Below are positions 1 through 6,763 of a stretch of 13,869 nt of DNA, piece by piece. The position numbers were made by a program, and so were the translations under genes. How positions within the stretch are numbered: the first letter of the stretch is position 1; every line of letters starts with the position of its first letter. The DNA lies in NCBI GenBank assembly GCA_007117255.1, contig SKGU01000001.1, positions 1 through 13,869 of the forward strand, written 5' to 3'. The notes below the pieces were generated by a model. It was not told the DNA's origin, searched no databases, and saw nothing but the letters and a program-made list of their open reading frames with translations. The stretch comes from Natronohydrobacter sp. Lineage in GTDB: Bacteria; Pseudomonadota; Alphaproteobacteria; Rhodobacterales; Rhodobacteraceae.

Positions 1-1022
1 CAAACCCTGAAACCTGCTGTACGATTGTCCAGTGACCACACCGCCTTGGTGGGCGCGAACATGCCCACACAGAAACGCTTGTAGCTGTTCACATTCGGGG
101 CCAGCAGCGCCGTGATCTCGCCCGCATGCGCCAGTTGCCCTGCCATATAGTGCCGCATCAGCGCTGACATTCCGTATTCCGCTGCGGGGTCAAGAAAGGC
201 AGGTTGACCATCCAGCGTCCAGAGCGACTGATGCACATGGCTGGATGATCCCGCACGCCCATGGTCATATTTCGCCATGAAGGTGACGGACTTTCCCAGC
301 CCATGCGCGATTTCCTTGGTGGCCTGCTTGGTGATCACATGGAAATCGGCGGTGTTCAGCATCTCGTCATAGCGGATATTGATTTCCGCCTGCCCGGCTT
401 CGGCCTCGCCTTTGGAGTTTTCAACGGGGATGCCCGCGCCGTAAAGTCCATTGCGCAAGGCGCGCATCAACGGCTCTTCCTTCGAGGTCTGGAACAGGTG
501 GTAATCCTCGTTATAGTCGGAAATCGGCGTAAGGTGATCCGTGCCGCCGTTGCGCAGCGCTTCATAGCTTTGCTCGAAGATGAAAAACTCCAGCTCGGTT
601 GCCGCCATCGCCGCATAACCCATGTCGCGCGCCCGCGCGACCTGCCGTTTCAGGATAGCCCGCGGCGAGATCGCGACCTCGTCATCTGTGTGATGGTCCA
701 GCAGATCACAGAGCACCAGCGCTGTCCCCGGCAACCATGGCACGCGCCGCAGCGTCGCAAGGTCGGGCTTCATTACATAATCGCCGTAACCTTTTGCCCA
801 GGATGTCGAGGCGTAGCCCTCAACCGTGAGCATCTCCATGTCGGTGGCCAGCAGATAGTTGCAGCAATGCGTTTCGTGATACCCGGAGTCCAGAAAATGC
901 GCCGCGTGAAACCGCTTGCCCATCAACCGCCCCTGCATGTCGGGCGCTGCTACAAGCACTGTGTCAATCTCGCCTGCGTTAAACGCCGCGCGCAATTCGT
1001 CCAATGTCATCTTGCCTGCCAT
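1..1022 (-). CDS. Glutamine synthetase-family ligase (gamma-glutamyl-amine ligase type), partial
   Basis: The C-terminus is cut by the left window edge; 340 codons are visible of a family usually about 430-450 aa long. The fold is ATP-dependent gamma-glutamyl ligase. An N-terminal beta-grasp part (about residues 15-110) contains the VAAPDMQGRLMGKRF block, followed by the catalytic domain. Metal and substrate residues typical of glutamine synthetases are seen: E143 and E145 in TELEFF, E206 and E213 in the E-x(3)-GQ-x-E stretch, the histidine motif GSSSHVHQS (258-266), and NRTAGFR (333-339) at the cut end. It is not the classic GlnA of nitrogen assimilation; it looks more like the PuuA or gamma-glutamylmethylamide synthetase branch, so the acceptor amine is unknown. 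The start at 1022 is chosen for the upstream GGGGGTG six bases before the ATG; an ATG at 1010 is the alternative. A terminator separates it from the ectoine operon, so it is probably its own unit. Confidence 0.85.
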   Translation of the reverse strand, partial: MAGKMTLDELRAAFNAGEIDTVLVAAPDMQGRLMGKRFHAAHFLDSGYHETHCCNYLLATDMEMLTVEGYASTSWAKGYGDYVMKPDLATLRRVPWLPGTALVLCDLLDHHTDDEVAISPRAILKRQVARARDMGYAAMAATELEFFIFEQSYEALRNGGTDHLTPISDYNEDYHLFQTSKEEPLMRALRNGLYGAGIPVENSKGEAEAGQAEINIRYDEMLNTADFHVITKQATKEIAHGLGKSVTFMAKYDHGRAGSSSHVHQSLWTLDGQPAFLDPAAEYGMSALMRHYMAGQLAHAGEITALLAPNVNSYKRFCVGMFAPTKAVWSLDNRTAGFRV

Positions 1023-1045
1023 CCGCGTCACCCCCGATCATCAGT

Positions 1046-1081
1046 GATGTTACTTGCATCCTTAACTTTGCCACGTGTCAA
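1046..1081 (-). promoter_or_regulatory. Possible promoter of the glutamine synthetase-family gene
   Basis: On the minus strand a perfect TTGACA (1081-1076) is followed after 17 bases by TGCAAG (1058-1053), a poor -10 match (3 of 6). It lies in the 120-base gap between the ect terminator and the start at 1022. A CACGTG palindrome overlaps the -35. The -35 is good and the -10 is weak, so this is tentative. Confidence 0.25.
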
Positions 1082-1142
1082 GGCTGTGTGAACGCCGGTT
1101 GGCGGGTTGCCGGGTTTGGCACTATGCTGTCAGATTGCCAAA

Positions 1143-1169
1143 AAGGCCGGTCCTGGAGACCGGCCTTTC
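1143..1169 (-). terminator. Intrinsic terminator of the ectABC-ask operon
   Basis: A perfect 11-bp stem (AAAGGCCGGTC pairing with GACCGGCCTTT) with a 5-base loop is followed on the minus strand by a run of six T (1145-1140). It begins 30 bases after the ask stop codon. On the plus strand only three T follow, and no plus-strand gene ends here, so it acts for the minus-strand ectoine operon and isolates it from the glutamine synthetase-family gene. Confidence 0.9.
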
Positions 1170-1199
1170 AGAAAAAGTTTTTCTGTATGTCTGTTCAGA

Positions 1200-2624
1200 T
1201 CACGCTGCGGCTTTTACCTTTGGGGCCGCTGGGGTGACAAAGCAGGCATGCAGGGTTTCAATGCTTTTTGCCAATGCGTCACGCGGGACGACAAACTGCA
1301 CTTCAACCCGCCGCAGTCCTTGCTGGGCCGCTTCAACGGAAATCCCTGCTTCCGACAGTGCTTGCAGCCCGCGTATCAGAACATCCATATCACCGATGTC
1401 AGAGCCAATCACAGAGACCAGCGACAATGGCTTTGAGCTGACCGTCGCGTTCGGGAAACGGTCGAGGATCTCGGCTTCTGCGCGTCTGATTGCCTTTAGC
1501 GAGCCGTCCAGATAATGCGTGATCGTATTGGCGTTGGATTGTTTGGACACAATCCACAGCTTGTGGCGTGCCAGGGCCTCTAGGGCGCAAGCGTCGTAGC
1601 CCTTGACGCCGACCATATCGGGCTCGTGCAACTCAAAGGCATGCACGTCAAGGCCCGTGACCATCTCGATGCGGCCCGCCTCGCCACCTTCCGGCCCGAT
1701 CAGCGTGCCGGGATCTTGTGGTTCGAAAGCGTGTTTCACGCGCAGCGGCACATCGGCGCGGCGCAGCACGCGCGCGGCATTGGGATGGATCGCTTCCATA
1801 CCCAGATTGGACAGTTGATCCGCGACATCATAGCTGGTGCGCCCGATCTTTACGGTTGCATCAACGCCCACGATCTTGGGGTCTGCCGAAGACAGATGGA
1901 ATTCCTTGTGGATGATCGCTTCGCGCGCGCCTGTCCGTGCGGCCAGATGTGCGAAGACGACTTCGGAATAGCCCCGGTCATATTCTTTCATCAGGCCTTC
2001 TTCGCATTGCGCGTATCCGGTCACGATGGGCAATTCGCTTTTCAGATCGATATCGGCCATCGCCTGTTCCAGCCGGTCTGCCAGTTTGGGGTTTGCGCTG
2101 TCCCGCCAGCCCGACAGATCGACGAAGCGGGCATTGACCTTGTGACGCTGCAACAGAAGCGTTGTCACGAAGGCTGAATGCGCCTCGCCCAGGCCCGACA
2201 GCAATTCGCGCACGGTCATCATCTGTTGGGAAATGCGGAAATGACCATAAGAGCCAAGCCGCTGCAAATCCATCAGGCACGCGCGCGCGCCCTCGATCCG
2301 GTCGCGCACAAACGCATCAGCCCGGTCGCGGTCAGCGCCATGTTCCAGAATGTCGTGATGCAGAGCGCACATTCTGGCAGCCGTGTCTTGCAATGCGTCC
2401 TGCCAGCCCGCGCCACTGTCATCACTGGAAAACCTTGCATAGATGCCCGGTGAGCCGGTTTTCTTGTGCTCAAGCAGCATATTCGTGATGCCGCCGAAGG
2501 CAGACACGACAAAGACACGCCCGTAGATCTCACTGGGTTTGCGTTTGCCAAGGAACAAGCTGTCCACAAGTTCAGGGGCGCGGCTCATGCATGTGCCGCC
2601 GATTTTCTCGACTGTATGCGTCAT
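1200..2624 (-). CDS. ask: Aspartate kinase, ectoine-associated type (Ask_Ect)
   Basis: It phosphorylates aspartate to aspartyl-4-phosphate, the first step toward aspartate semialdehyde, the precursor used by EctB; cytoplasmic. The 474-aa protein has the N-terminal amino acid kinase domain with KIGGT (7-11) in place of the usual KFGGTS, then VSAFGGITN (40-48). It ends in ACT-type regulatory sequence; the SVIGSDIGDMDVLIRGL stretch is a typical ACT strand-helix. The divergent kinase motif and linkage to ectABC are hallmarks of the Ask_Ect subfamily, reported to be less feedback-inhibited than housekeeping aspartokinases. It is the last gene of the ectABC-ask operon, 42 bases after ectC, and ends just before a strong terminator. 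The ribosome binding site at the chosen ATG is weak, and a hairpin sits immediately upstream. No alternative identity seems likely. Confidence 0.95.
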   Translation of the reverse strand: MTHTVEKIGGTCMSRAPELVDSLFLGKRKPSEIYGRVFVVSAFGGITNMLLEHKKTGSPGIYARFSSDDSGAGWQDALQDTAARMCALHHDILEHGADRDRADAFVRDRIEGARACLMDLQRLGSYGHFRISQQMMTVRELLSGLGEAHSAFVTTLLLQRHKVNARFVDLSGWRDSANPKLADRLEQAMADIDLKSELPIVTGYAQCEEGLMKEYDRGYSEVVFAHLAARTGAREAIIHKEFHLSSADPKIVGVDATVKIGRTSYDVADQLSNLGMEAIHPNAARVLRRADVPLRVKHAFEPQDPGTLIGPEGGEAGRIEMVTGLDVHAFELHEPDMVGVKGYDACALEALARHKLWIVSKQSNANTITHYLDGSLKAIRRAEAEILDRFPNATVSSKPLSLVSVIGSDIGDMDVLIRGLQALSEAGISVEAAQQGLRRVEVQFVVPRDALAKSIETLHACFVTPAAPKVKAAA

Positions 2625-2631
2625 GGGATTT

Positions 2632-2659
2632 GCGGCAGGTGGCTTTTCACCCCTGCCGC
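2632..2659 (-). repeat. Intercistronic hairpin between ectC and ask
   Basis: GCGGCAGG (2632-2639) pairs with CCTGCCGC (2652-2659), and TG/CA pairs extend the inner stem with a small bulge. No T-run follows on the minus strand, so it is not a canonical terminator. It lies 7 bases before the ask start codon in a 42-base gap and could influence ask translation or ectC mRNA 3' stability. The structure is seen in the sequence; its role is inferred. Confidence 0.5.
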
Positions 2660-2666
2660 CCTTTGT

Positions 2667-3053
2667 TCAGGAATTTTCCAGCGCGTAAGACCCGTCTGCC
2701 TGGTGCACTTCCTTGCCCGTCACGGGGGGGTTGAAGCAGCAGGCAAACACACATTCGGTCTTGCAGCGCAGAGTGTGTTTGTCATGCAGGTTAAGTGCAT
2801 ACATCACGCCGGGGCGGATTTCATGCACTTCGCCTGTCGCCAGATCTTCAATCGTGCCGGTTCCCGACACGCAATACACACTTTCAAAGTGGTTCTTGTA
2901 GTGGAACGTGTGTTCGCTGCCTGCGGCGATTGTGGTGATGTGGAACGAAAACCCCATTCCGTCATCGGCCAGCAGCATGCGCACCGATTCCCATTGCTGA
3001 TCCGCCACGCGACGATCTGTTGTCTTCGCGTCGTGAAAATCTCTTACAATCAT
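2667..3053 (-). CDS. ectC: L-ectoine synthase
   Basis: It closes N-gamma-acetyl-2,4-diaminobutyrate to ectoine with loss of water, the last step of the pathway; cytoplasmic. The 128-aa length is normal for EctC, a one-domain cupin. The three metal ligands known from characterised EctC proteins, Glu57, Tyr85 and His93, fall at exactly these positions. The core HFESVYCVSGTGTIEDLATG (55-74) matches the family's conserved cupin strand region. It starts five bases after the ectB stop, and the GGAG just before that stop serves as ribosome binding site, so translation is probably coupled to ectB. No ectD (hydroxyectoine) gene follows; the operon continues with ask. Confidence 0.97.
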   Translation of the reverse strand: MIVRDFHDAKTTDRRVADQQWESVRMLLADDGMGFSFHITTIAAGSEHTFHYKNHFESVYCVSGTGTIEDLATGEVHEIRPGVMYALNLHDKHTLRCKTECVFACCFNPPVTGKEVHQADGSYALENS

Positions 3054-3058
3054 TCGGG

Positions 3059-4339
3059 TTACTCCGCTGCGATTTTCTGATGTGCCATCTGGGCTTTGAC
3101 GGCTGTTTCCAGCGTATCAAGCCCGGCGGCGAACTGCGACTGCGGAATGCTCAGCGGTGCCAGAACCTTTACCACCTCATCATGCGCGCCCGATGTCTCG
3201 ATGATCAAGCCATGCTCGAAGCAGGTTGCGCAGATACTGGCCGCCAGATCGCCCGATCCGACGTCAATACCTTGCATCATGCCCCGGCCCTTAAGCCGCG
3301 CACCCGGAACCAGTGCCGCAATGTCACGCAGGCGTTTCGTCAGGAAGGCCGCCTTGGTTTCAGTCTGTTTCTGGAATGCATCGTCCTTCCAGAACTTTTC
3401 CAGCGCAATACGCGCAGTGACAAACGCATGATTGTTGCCCCGGAAGGTGCCGTTATGTTCGGCTGGCTTCCAGATATCCAGATCGGGGCGGATCAGCAGC
3501 CCGGCCATGGGCAGACCCATGCCCGACAGCGATTTTGCCAGCGGGATCAGGTCAGGCTCCACGCCCATATCTTCAAAGCTGAAGAATGGTCCGGTGCGGC
3601 CGATCCCGGCCTGAATGTCGTCCATGATCACCAGCGCGCCATGTTCGCGGGCCAAAGCCTGAAGCCCGTGCAGGAATTCCTTTGACGCGGCGTTCAGACC
3701 GCCCTCGCCCTGCACCGGTTCAATCAGGAAAGCGGCGGGCGCGTCGATCCCGCTGGACGGGTTGTCCAGCATCGCGCGGATCATGGCGAGTGAGTCGACA
3801 CCTTCCATCGCGCCCTCATAGGGCATGCGCACGACGCCATTCAGCGCCATGCCTGCGCCACCGCGCTTGCCCGCATTCCCGGTGGCGGCCAGCGCCCCCA
3901 TAGTCATGCCGTGAAAGCCGTTGGTAAAGGCAATAATCGTTTCGCGGCCAGTGGTTTTGCGCGCAAGTTTCATTGCGGCTTCGACAGCGTTGGTGCCGGT
4001 CGGGCCTGTGAACATGAATTTGTAATCCATGTTGCGCGGGGTCAGGATGATGCGTTCGAAGCTTTCCAGAAAGGCCTCTTTAGCATCAGTGTGCATGTCC
4101 AGACCGTGGGTCACGCCATCTTGCATGATATGCGTGATCAGCGCGTCTTTCATGTCGGCGTCATTATGGCCGTAGTTCAGCGAAGAACAACCTGCCAGAA
4201 AGTCAGTGTATTCGCGCCCATCAGTATCGGTCAGGGTGGCGTTTTGCGCCTTGGTGAAGCTGACGGGAAAGGACCGGCAGTAGCTGCGGGCTTGAGATTC
4301 GCGTCTGTCATAGATTTCGGCATTGAATGCATGTGTCAT
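3059..4339 (-). CDS. ectB: L-2,4-diaminobutyrate:2-oxoglutarate aminotransferase
   Basis: This is a PLP-dependent class III aminotransferase converting L-aspartate-4-semialdehyde to 2,4-diaminobutyrate using glutamate, the first committed step of ectoine synthesis. With the start at 4339 the protein is 426 aa, the usual EctB size. Visible motifs: SRSFPVxF-like CRSFPVSFTK (21-30), NYGHND (55-60), PLP phosphate-binding GPTGTNAVEAA (112-122), DDIQAGIGRTG (240-250), and the Schiff-base lysine K269 in LAKSLSGMGLP. The open frame extends upstream to 4552, but that part lies inside ectA coding sequence and has no EctB similarity. The alternative ATG at 4357 adds only six residues. It sits 49 bases after ectA and 5 bases before ectC. 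Confidence 0.97.
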   Translation of the reverse strand: MTHAFNAEIYDRRESQARSYCRSFPVSFTKAQNATLTDTDGREYTDFLAGCSSLNYGHNDADMKDALITHIMQDGVTHGLDMHTDAKEAFLESFERIILTPRNMDYKFMFTGPTGTNAVEAAMKLARKTTGRETIIAFTNGFHGMTMGALAATGNAGKRGGAGMALNGVVRMPYEGAMEGVDSLAMIRAMLDNPSSGIDAPAAFLIEPVQGEGGLNAASKEFLHGLQALAREHGALVIMDDIQAGIGRTGPFFSFEDMGVEPDLIPLAKSLSGMGLPMAGLLIRPDLDIWKPAEHNGTFRGNNHAFVTARIALEKFWKDDAFQKQTETKAAFLTKRLRDIAALVPGARLKGRGMMQGIDVGSGDLAASICATCFEHGLIIETSGAHDEVVKVLAPLSIPQSQFAAGLDTLETAVKAQMAHQKIAAE

Positions 4340-4388
4340 GGGCCTGAAGCCTTTCATGTTTTGATTGAACTGGGCGAGTAGAGCGGGA

Positions 4389-4931
4389 TCAGGCGGCGAT
4401 CCGCAGCCCTTTGCGCGGCACAGTGATCTTGACCAAGTGCTCGGTCGCGTGCTGCCCGTCCAGATGAGCGTCTTTTTCATAATGCGGCGCGTCGGAAAGA
4501 GTTCCCCCCAGATCGCGCGCGAAACTGCGAAACAGTCCCCACGATGCGGCATTCGACCGGGTTATCGTGGTCTCCAACATACCGACATCGCGGCAGGCTG
4601 AACGCTGCAGCAGTGACGTCAGCATTCGTTTGCCCAGACCCAAGCCGCGCGCATCGGAATGCACGGCCACTTGCCACACAAACAGCGTTTGCGGACTGTC
4701 GGGCGGGATATGACCTGAAATCCAGCCAAGGATCTGGCCGTCACATTCCGCGATCACACATGTATCTGCGAAGTGATCACATTGTACCACATTCATATAC
4801 ATGGAATTCTGGTCCAGTGGCGGGCATGCCGCTACGAGTTTCCAGACCTCTGAGCCGTCTTCCTTGGTGGGAAGACGGAACGTCACTTGTGCTTTGTCGC
4901 GCGGAAAAAGATCAGCGAATTTGTTTGTCAT
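4389..4931 (-). CDS. ectA: L-2,4-diaminobutyrate N-gamma-acetyltransferase
   Basis: It transfers acetyl from acetyl-CoA to the gamma-amino group of 2,4-diaminobutyrate, the second ectoine step. The 180-aa product is a GNAT-fold enzyme. The conserved EctA segment WKLVAACPPLDQNSMY (30-45) and the acetyl-CoA pyrophosphate-binding region QVAVHSDARGLGLGKRM (87-103) are clear. In-frame ATGs at 4982 and 4997 would give 197 or 202 aa. I reject them because a good promoter (-35 at 4994-4989, -10 at 4972-4965) would place the transcript start near 4960, downstream of both, and because the ATG at 4931 has AGGGA just before it and gives the family's normal N-terminus. It is the first gene of the ectABC-ask operon, probably osmotically induced and repressed by the divergent EctR. 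Confidence 0.96.
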   Translation of the reverse strand: MTNKFADLFPRDKAQVTFRLPTKEDGSEVWKLVAACPPLDQNSMYMNVVQCDHFADTCVIAECDGQILGWISGHIPPDSPQTLFVWQVAVHSDARGLGLGKRMLTSLLQRSACRDVGMLETTITRSNAASWGLFRSFARDLGGTLSDAPHYEKDAHLDGQHATEHLVKITVPRKGLRIAA

Positions 4932-4964
4932 GGTCCCTACGGAGGCTGCTTCGTTGTTGGCTTT

Positions 4965-4994
4965 GTTATATAGTGATCGCATAATACTTTTCAA
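4965..4994 (-). promoter_or_regulatory. Promoter of the ectABC-ask operon
   Basis: On the minus strand, TTGAAA (4994-4989) is followed by CTATATAAC. The -10 can be read as TATATA with a 16-base spacer or TATAAC with an 18-base spacer. The predicted transcript start is near 4958-4960, about 27 bases upstream of the ectA ATG at 4931. This is the best sigma70-like promoter in the window. Confidence 0.6.
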
Positions 4995-5017
4995 CACAAA
5001 GCATTTTTACTGACCTG

Positions 5018-5037
5018 TTGACACTAAATAGTCACAA
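5018..5037. promoter_or_regulatory. Candidate EctR operator (inverted repeat)
   Basis: The 20-bp sequence has the form TTGnnACTAnnTAGTnnCAA, with every symmetric position matching except the marked n. It lies in the ectA/ectR gap, about 24 bases upstream of the ectA -35 box. Size and symmetry suit a MarR-family dimer. The minus-strand reading contains TATTTAGTGT, which as I recall is the left half and centre of the Methylomicrobium alcaliphilum EctR1 site. A second half-site-like TATATAGT lies over the ectA -10 (4967-4974), and GCAATATTGC at 5054-5063 is a separate perfect 10-bp palindrome. Confidence 0.5.
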
Positions 5038-5216
5038 AAACAATGTGTTACATGCAATATTGCGCTGAAGTCGCCGCATATCTTATCAAATTTGTTTCGA
5101 TACCATAAATTTTTGCATAGCGAAAAACATGAGGCTTGCGATGACGGCATTCCGCCCATCTTGCGCTTCGTCGCCCAAGCGGGCAATTTAAAGTGTGTAA
5201 GACAGGATAAACTCTC

Positions 5217-5702
5217 GTGATTGAACGGTCTTCGGAAACTCTGATTGCGCTGCGGCGCATTGTCCATGCGCTTGAAACAAATGCCAGATCGATGGCCCGT
5301 GCTTCCAACCTGACGCAGGCACAATTGCTTGTCTTGCTTGAGATCGCACAACACGGGCAGGAAATGCCCCGCGACATTGCGCGCGCACTTGGCGTAGGGC
5401 AGGCGACGATCACATTGCAGATCGACAAGCTGGAAGCACGCGGTCTTGTGCGGCGGGAAAGGCGGCTGGCCGACCGGCGCGCAATCTGGGTGATTCTGAC
5501 CGATGCCGGGCGTGAGCTTCTGGATCAGATCCCCGACCCCCTGCATCAACGATTTACCGAACGGTTTCAGACGCTCGCGCCCTGGGAGCAAACGCTGCTT
5601 CTCAGTGTGACCCAGCGTCTTGGGTCGCTGTTTGATGCCGAGGATGCCCCGGCTTTTCCGCAACCTGAACCCGGTGCATCAAAGCCTGCGGATACAGCCT
5701 GA
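5217..5702 (+). CDS. ectR: MarR-family regulator of ectoine genes (EctR)
   Basis: The 161-aa protein is a MarR-type winged helix-turn-helix regulator. The wHTH is at about residues 50-78 (MPRDIARALGVGQATITLQI, then the DKLEARGLV helix) and the wing is RRLADRRAIWVILTDAG (82-98) with the family's DRR signature. Divergent orientation from ectABC-ask is the usual EctR arrangement, and characterised EctR proteins repress the ect promoter at low salinity. The start is GTG: an in-frame TAA at 5208-5210 excludes anything longer, and AGGA (5204-5207) precedes it by nine bases. The C-terminal tail after about residue 140 is rich in Pro and acidic residues and probably disordered. It converges on the ABC ATPase gene with only five bases between the stops, so both transcripts may overlap at their 3' ends. 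Confidence 0.88.
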   Translation: MIERSSETLIALRRIVHALETNARSMARASNLTQAQLLVLLEIAQHGQEMPRDIARALGVGQATITLQIDKLEARGLVRRERRLADRRAIWVILTDAGRELLDQIPDPLHQRFTERFQTLAPWEQTLLLSVTQRLGSLFDAEDAPAFPQPEPGASKPADTA

Positions 5703-5707
5703 GCGCT

Positions 5708-6760
5708 TCAGCGCAGCCTGTGACCAGTTGTTTTGTCGAACAAAAACATCTCTGCAGGGTTCGGCTGCAACGAAATGGCCGCACCCGGGCGCTCTACATG
5801 GCTGCCTTTGGTCTCGATCACCAGCTTGGGCTGGCCTTGCGTGGCGCAGTGAATGAATGAAACACCGCCAAGCGCCTCGGTCATTTCAACCCTGTGTGTG
5901 GTGCCCGGCTGTATCGTCAGGCTTTGTGGCCGGAACCCGGCCACCAGTTCGCGCACATGCCCCGGTCTGCGGCAGGCAATCACATCCGGCCCCAATGCGG
6001 GCACGATCACGCCACCCTCGGTCGGTTGTGCATCCAGAAGATTCATCGCAGGTGATCCGATAAAGCCTGCCACAAACAGATTGTCAGGATCACGATAAAG
6101 GTCCAGCGGGGCGCCCACCTGCTCGACGCGGCCCGCACGCAGAACCACGATCTTGTCGGCCAATGTCATCGCCTCGACCTGATCATGGGTGACATAGATC
6201 ATCGTCGCCCCGATTTCGCGGTGCAGACGCGCGATTTCCACCCGCATCTCGACGCGCAATTCCGCATCCAGATTGGACAGCGGCTCATCAAACAAGAACA
6301 CTTCCGGCCCGCGCACGATGGCCCGGCCGATGGCCACGCGCTGTCTTTGCCCGCCCGAAAGTGCCTTGGGCTTGCGCGTGAGGTAGTCATTCAGGCGCAG
6401 GATATCCGCAGCCCGCCCGACTTTCTCGCGGATCTCGGCCTTGGGGTGGCCATTCATCTTCAGCCCGAAGCCCATGTTTTCGGCCACTGTCATATGCGGA
6501 TAAAGCGCATAGGTCTGAAACACCATTGCAACACCGCGCTGCGCCGGGTCCAGTTTCGTGACGTCCCGCGTGCCGATCCTGATTTCGCCCCCGGTGGTTT
6601 CTTCCAGCCCCGCGATCATGCGCAGAAGCGTGGATTTTCCGCAGCCGGATGGGCCAACAAAGACACAGAATTCGCCCGGCTCGATACCCAGATCCACACC
6701 GTGGATGACCTTTGTTTCGCCGTATTTCTTGATGACATTGCTCAGATTCACACCGGACAT
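5708..6760 (-). CDS. ABC transporter ATP-binding protein, MalK/UgpC type (sugar uptake)
   Basis: This 350-aa ATPase powers a carbohydrate uptake transporter of the CUT1 kind. Seen in order: Walker A GPSGCGKST (36-44), Q-loop Q82, signature LSGGQ (134-138), Walker B VFLFDEP (154-160), D-loop SNLD (162-165) and H-loop H192. A C-terminal TOBE/OB-type regulatory domain follows from about 235, and the FIGSPAMNLLDA stretch is typical of the MalK/UgpC group. It begins three bases after the IclR-type regulator stop, so the two are co-transcribed. The partner binding protein and permeases are in the divergent plus-strand operon. CUT1 ATPases can serve several transporters, so the partnership is inferred from proximity. 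The gene converges on ectR; no terminator is visible after it. Confidence 0.93.
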   Translation of the reverse strand: MSGVNLSNVIKKYGETKVIHGVDLGIEPGEFCVFVGPSGCGKSTLLRMIAGLEETTGGEIRIGTRDVTKLDPAQRGVAMVFQTYALYPHMTVAENMGFGLKMNGHPKAEIREKVGRAADILRLNDYLTRKPKALSGGQRQRVAIGRAIVRGPEVFLFDEPLSNLDAELRVEMRVEIARLHREIGATMIYVTHDQVEAMTLADKIVVLRAGRVEQVGAPLDLYRDPDNLFVAGFIGSPAMNLLDAQPTEGGVIVPALGPDVIACRRPGHVRELVAGFRPQSLTIQPGTTHRVEMTEALGGVSFIHCATQGQPKLVIETKGSHVERPGAAISLQPNPAEMFLFDKTTGHRLR

Positions 6761-6763
6761 TAT

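Noticed and set aside
261..1091. 276-codon plus-strand frame opposite the glutamine synthetase-family gene
   Set aside because: It is antisense to a clear conserved gene; its Cys/His/Arg-rich composition is typical of a shadow frame in GC-rich DNA.
3020..4381. Plus-strand frames opposite ectB (3020-3685 and 3911-4381)
   Set aside because: Both are antisense to well-matched EctB motifs and resemble no known family.
4340..4552. N-terminal extension of EctB by 71 residues
   Set aside because: The extra stretch lies within ectA coding sequence in another frame and has no EctB similarity; the ATG at 4339 gives the family's normal length.
4932..4997. Longer EctA starting at 4982 or 4997
   Set aside because: The predicted ectA promoter lies over this segment, and neither ATG has a ribosome binding site.
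5007..5663. 218-codon minus-strand frame over ectR and the ectA promoter
   Set aside because: It covers the divergent promoter region and the ectR gene on the opposite strand; no recognisable domain.
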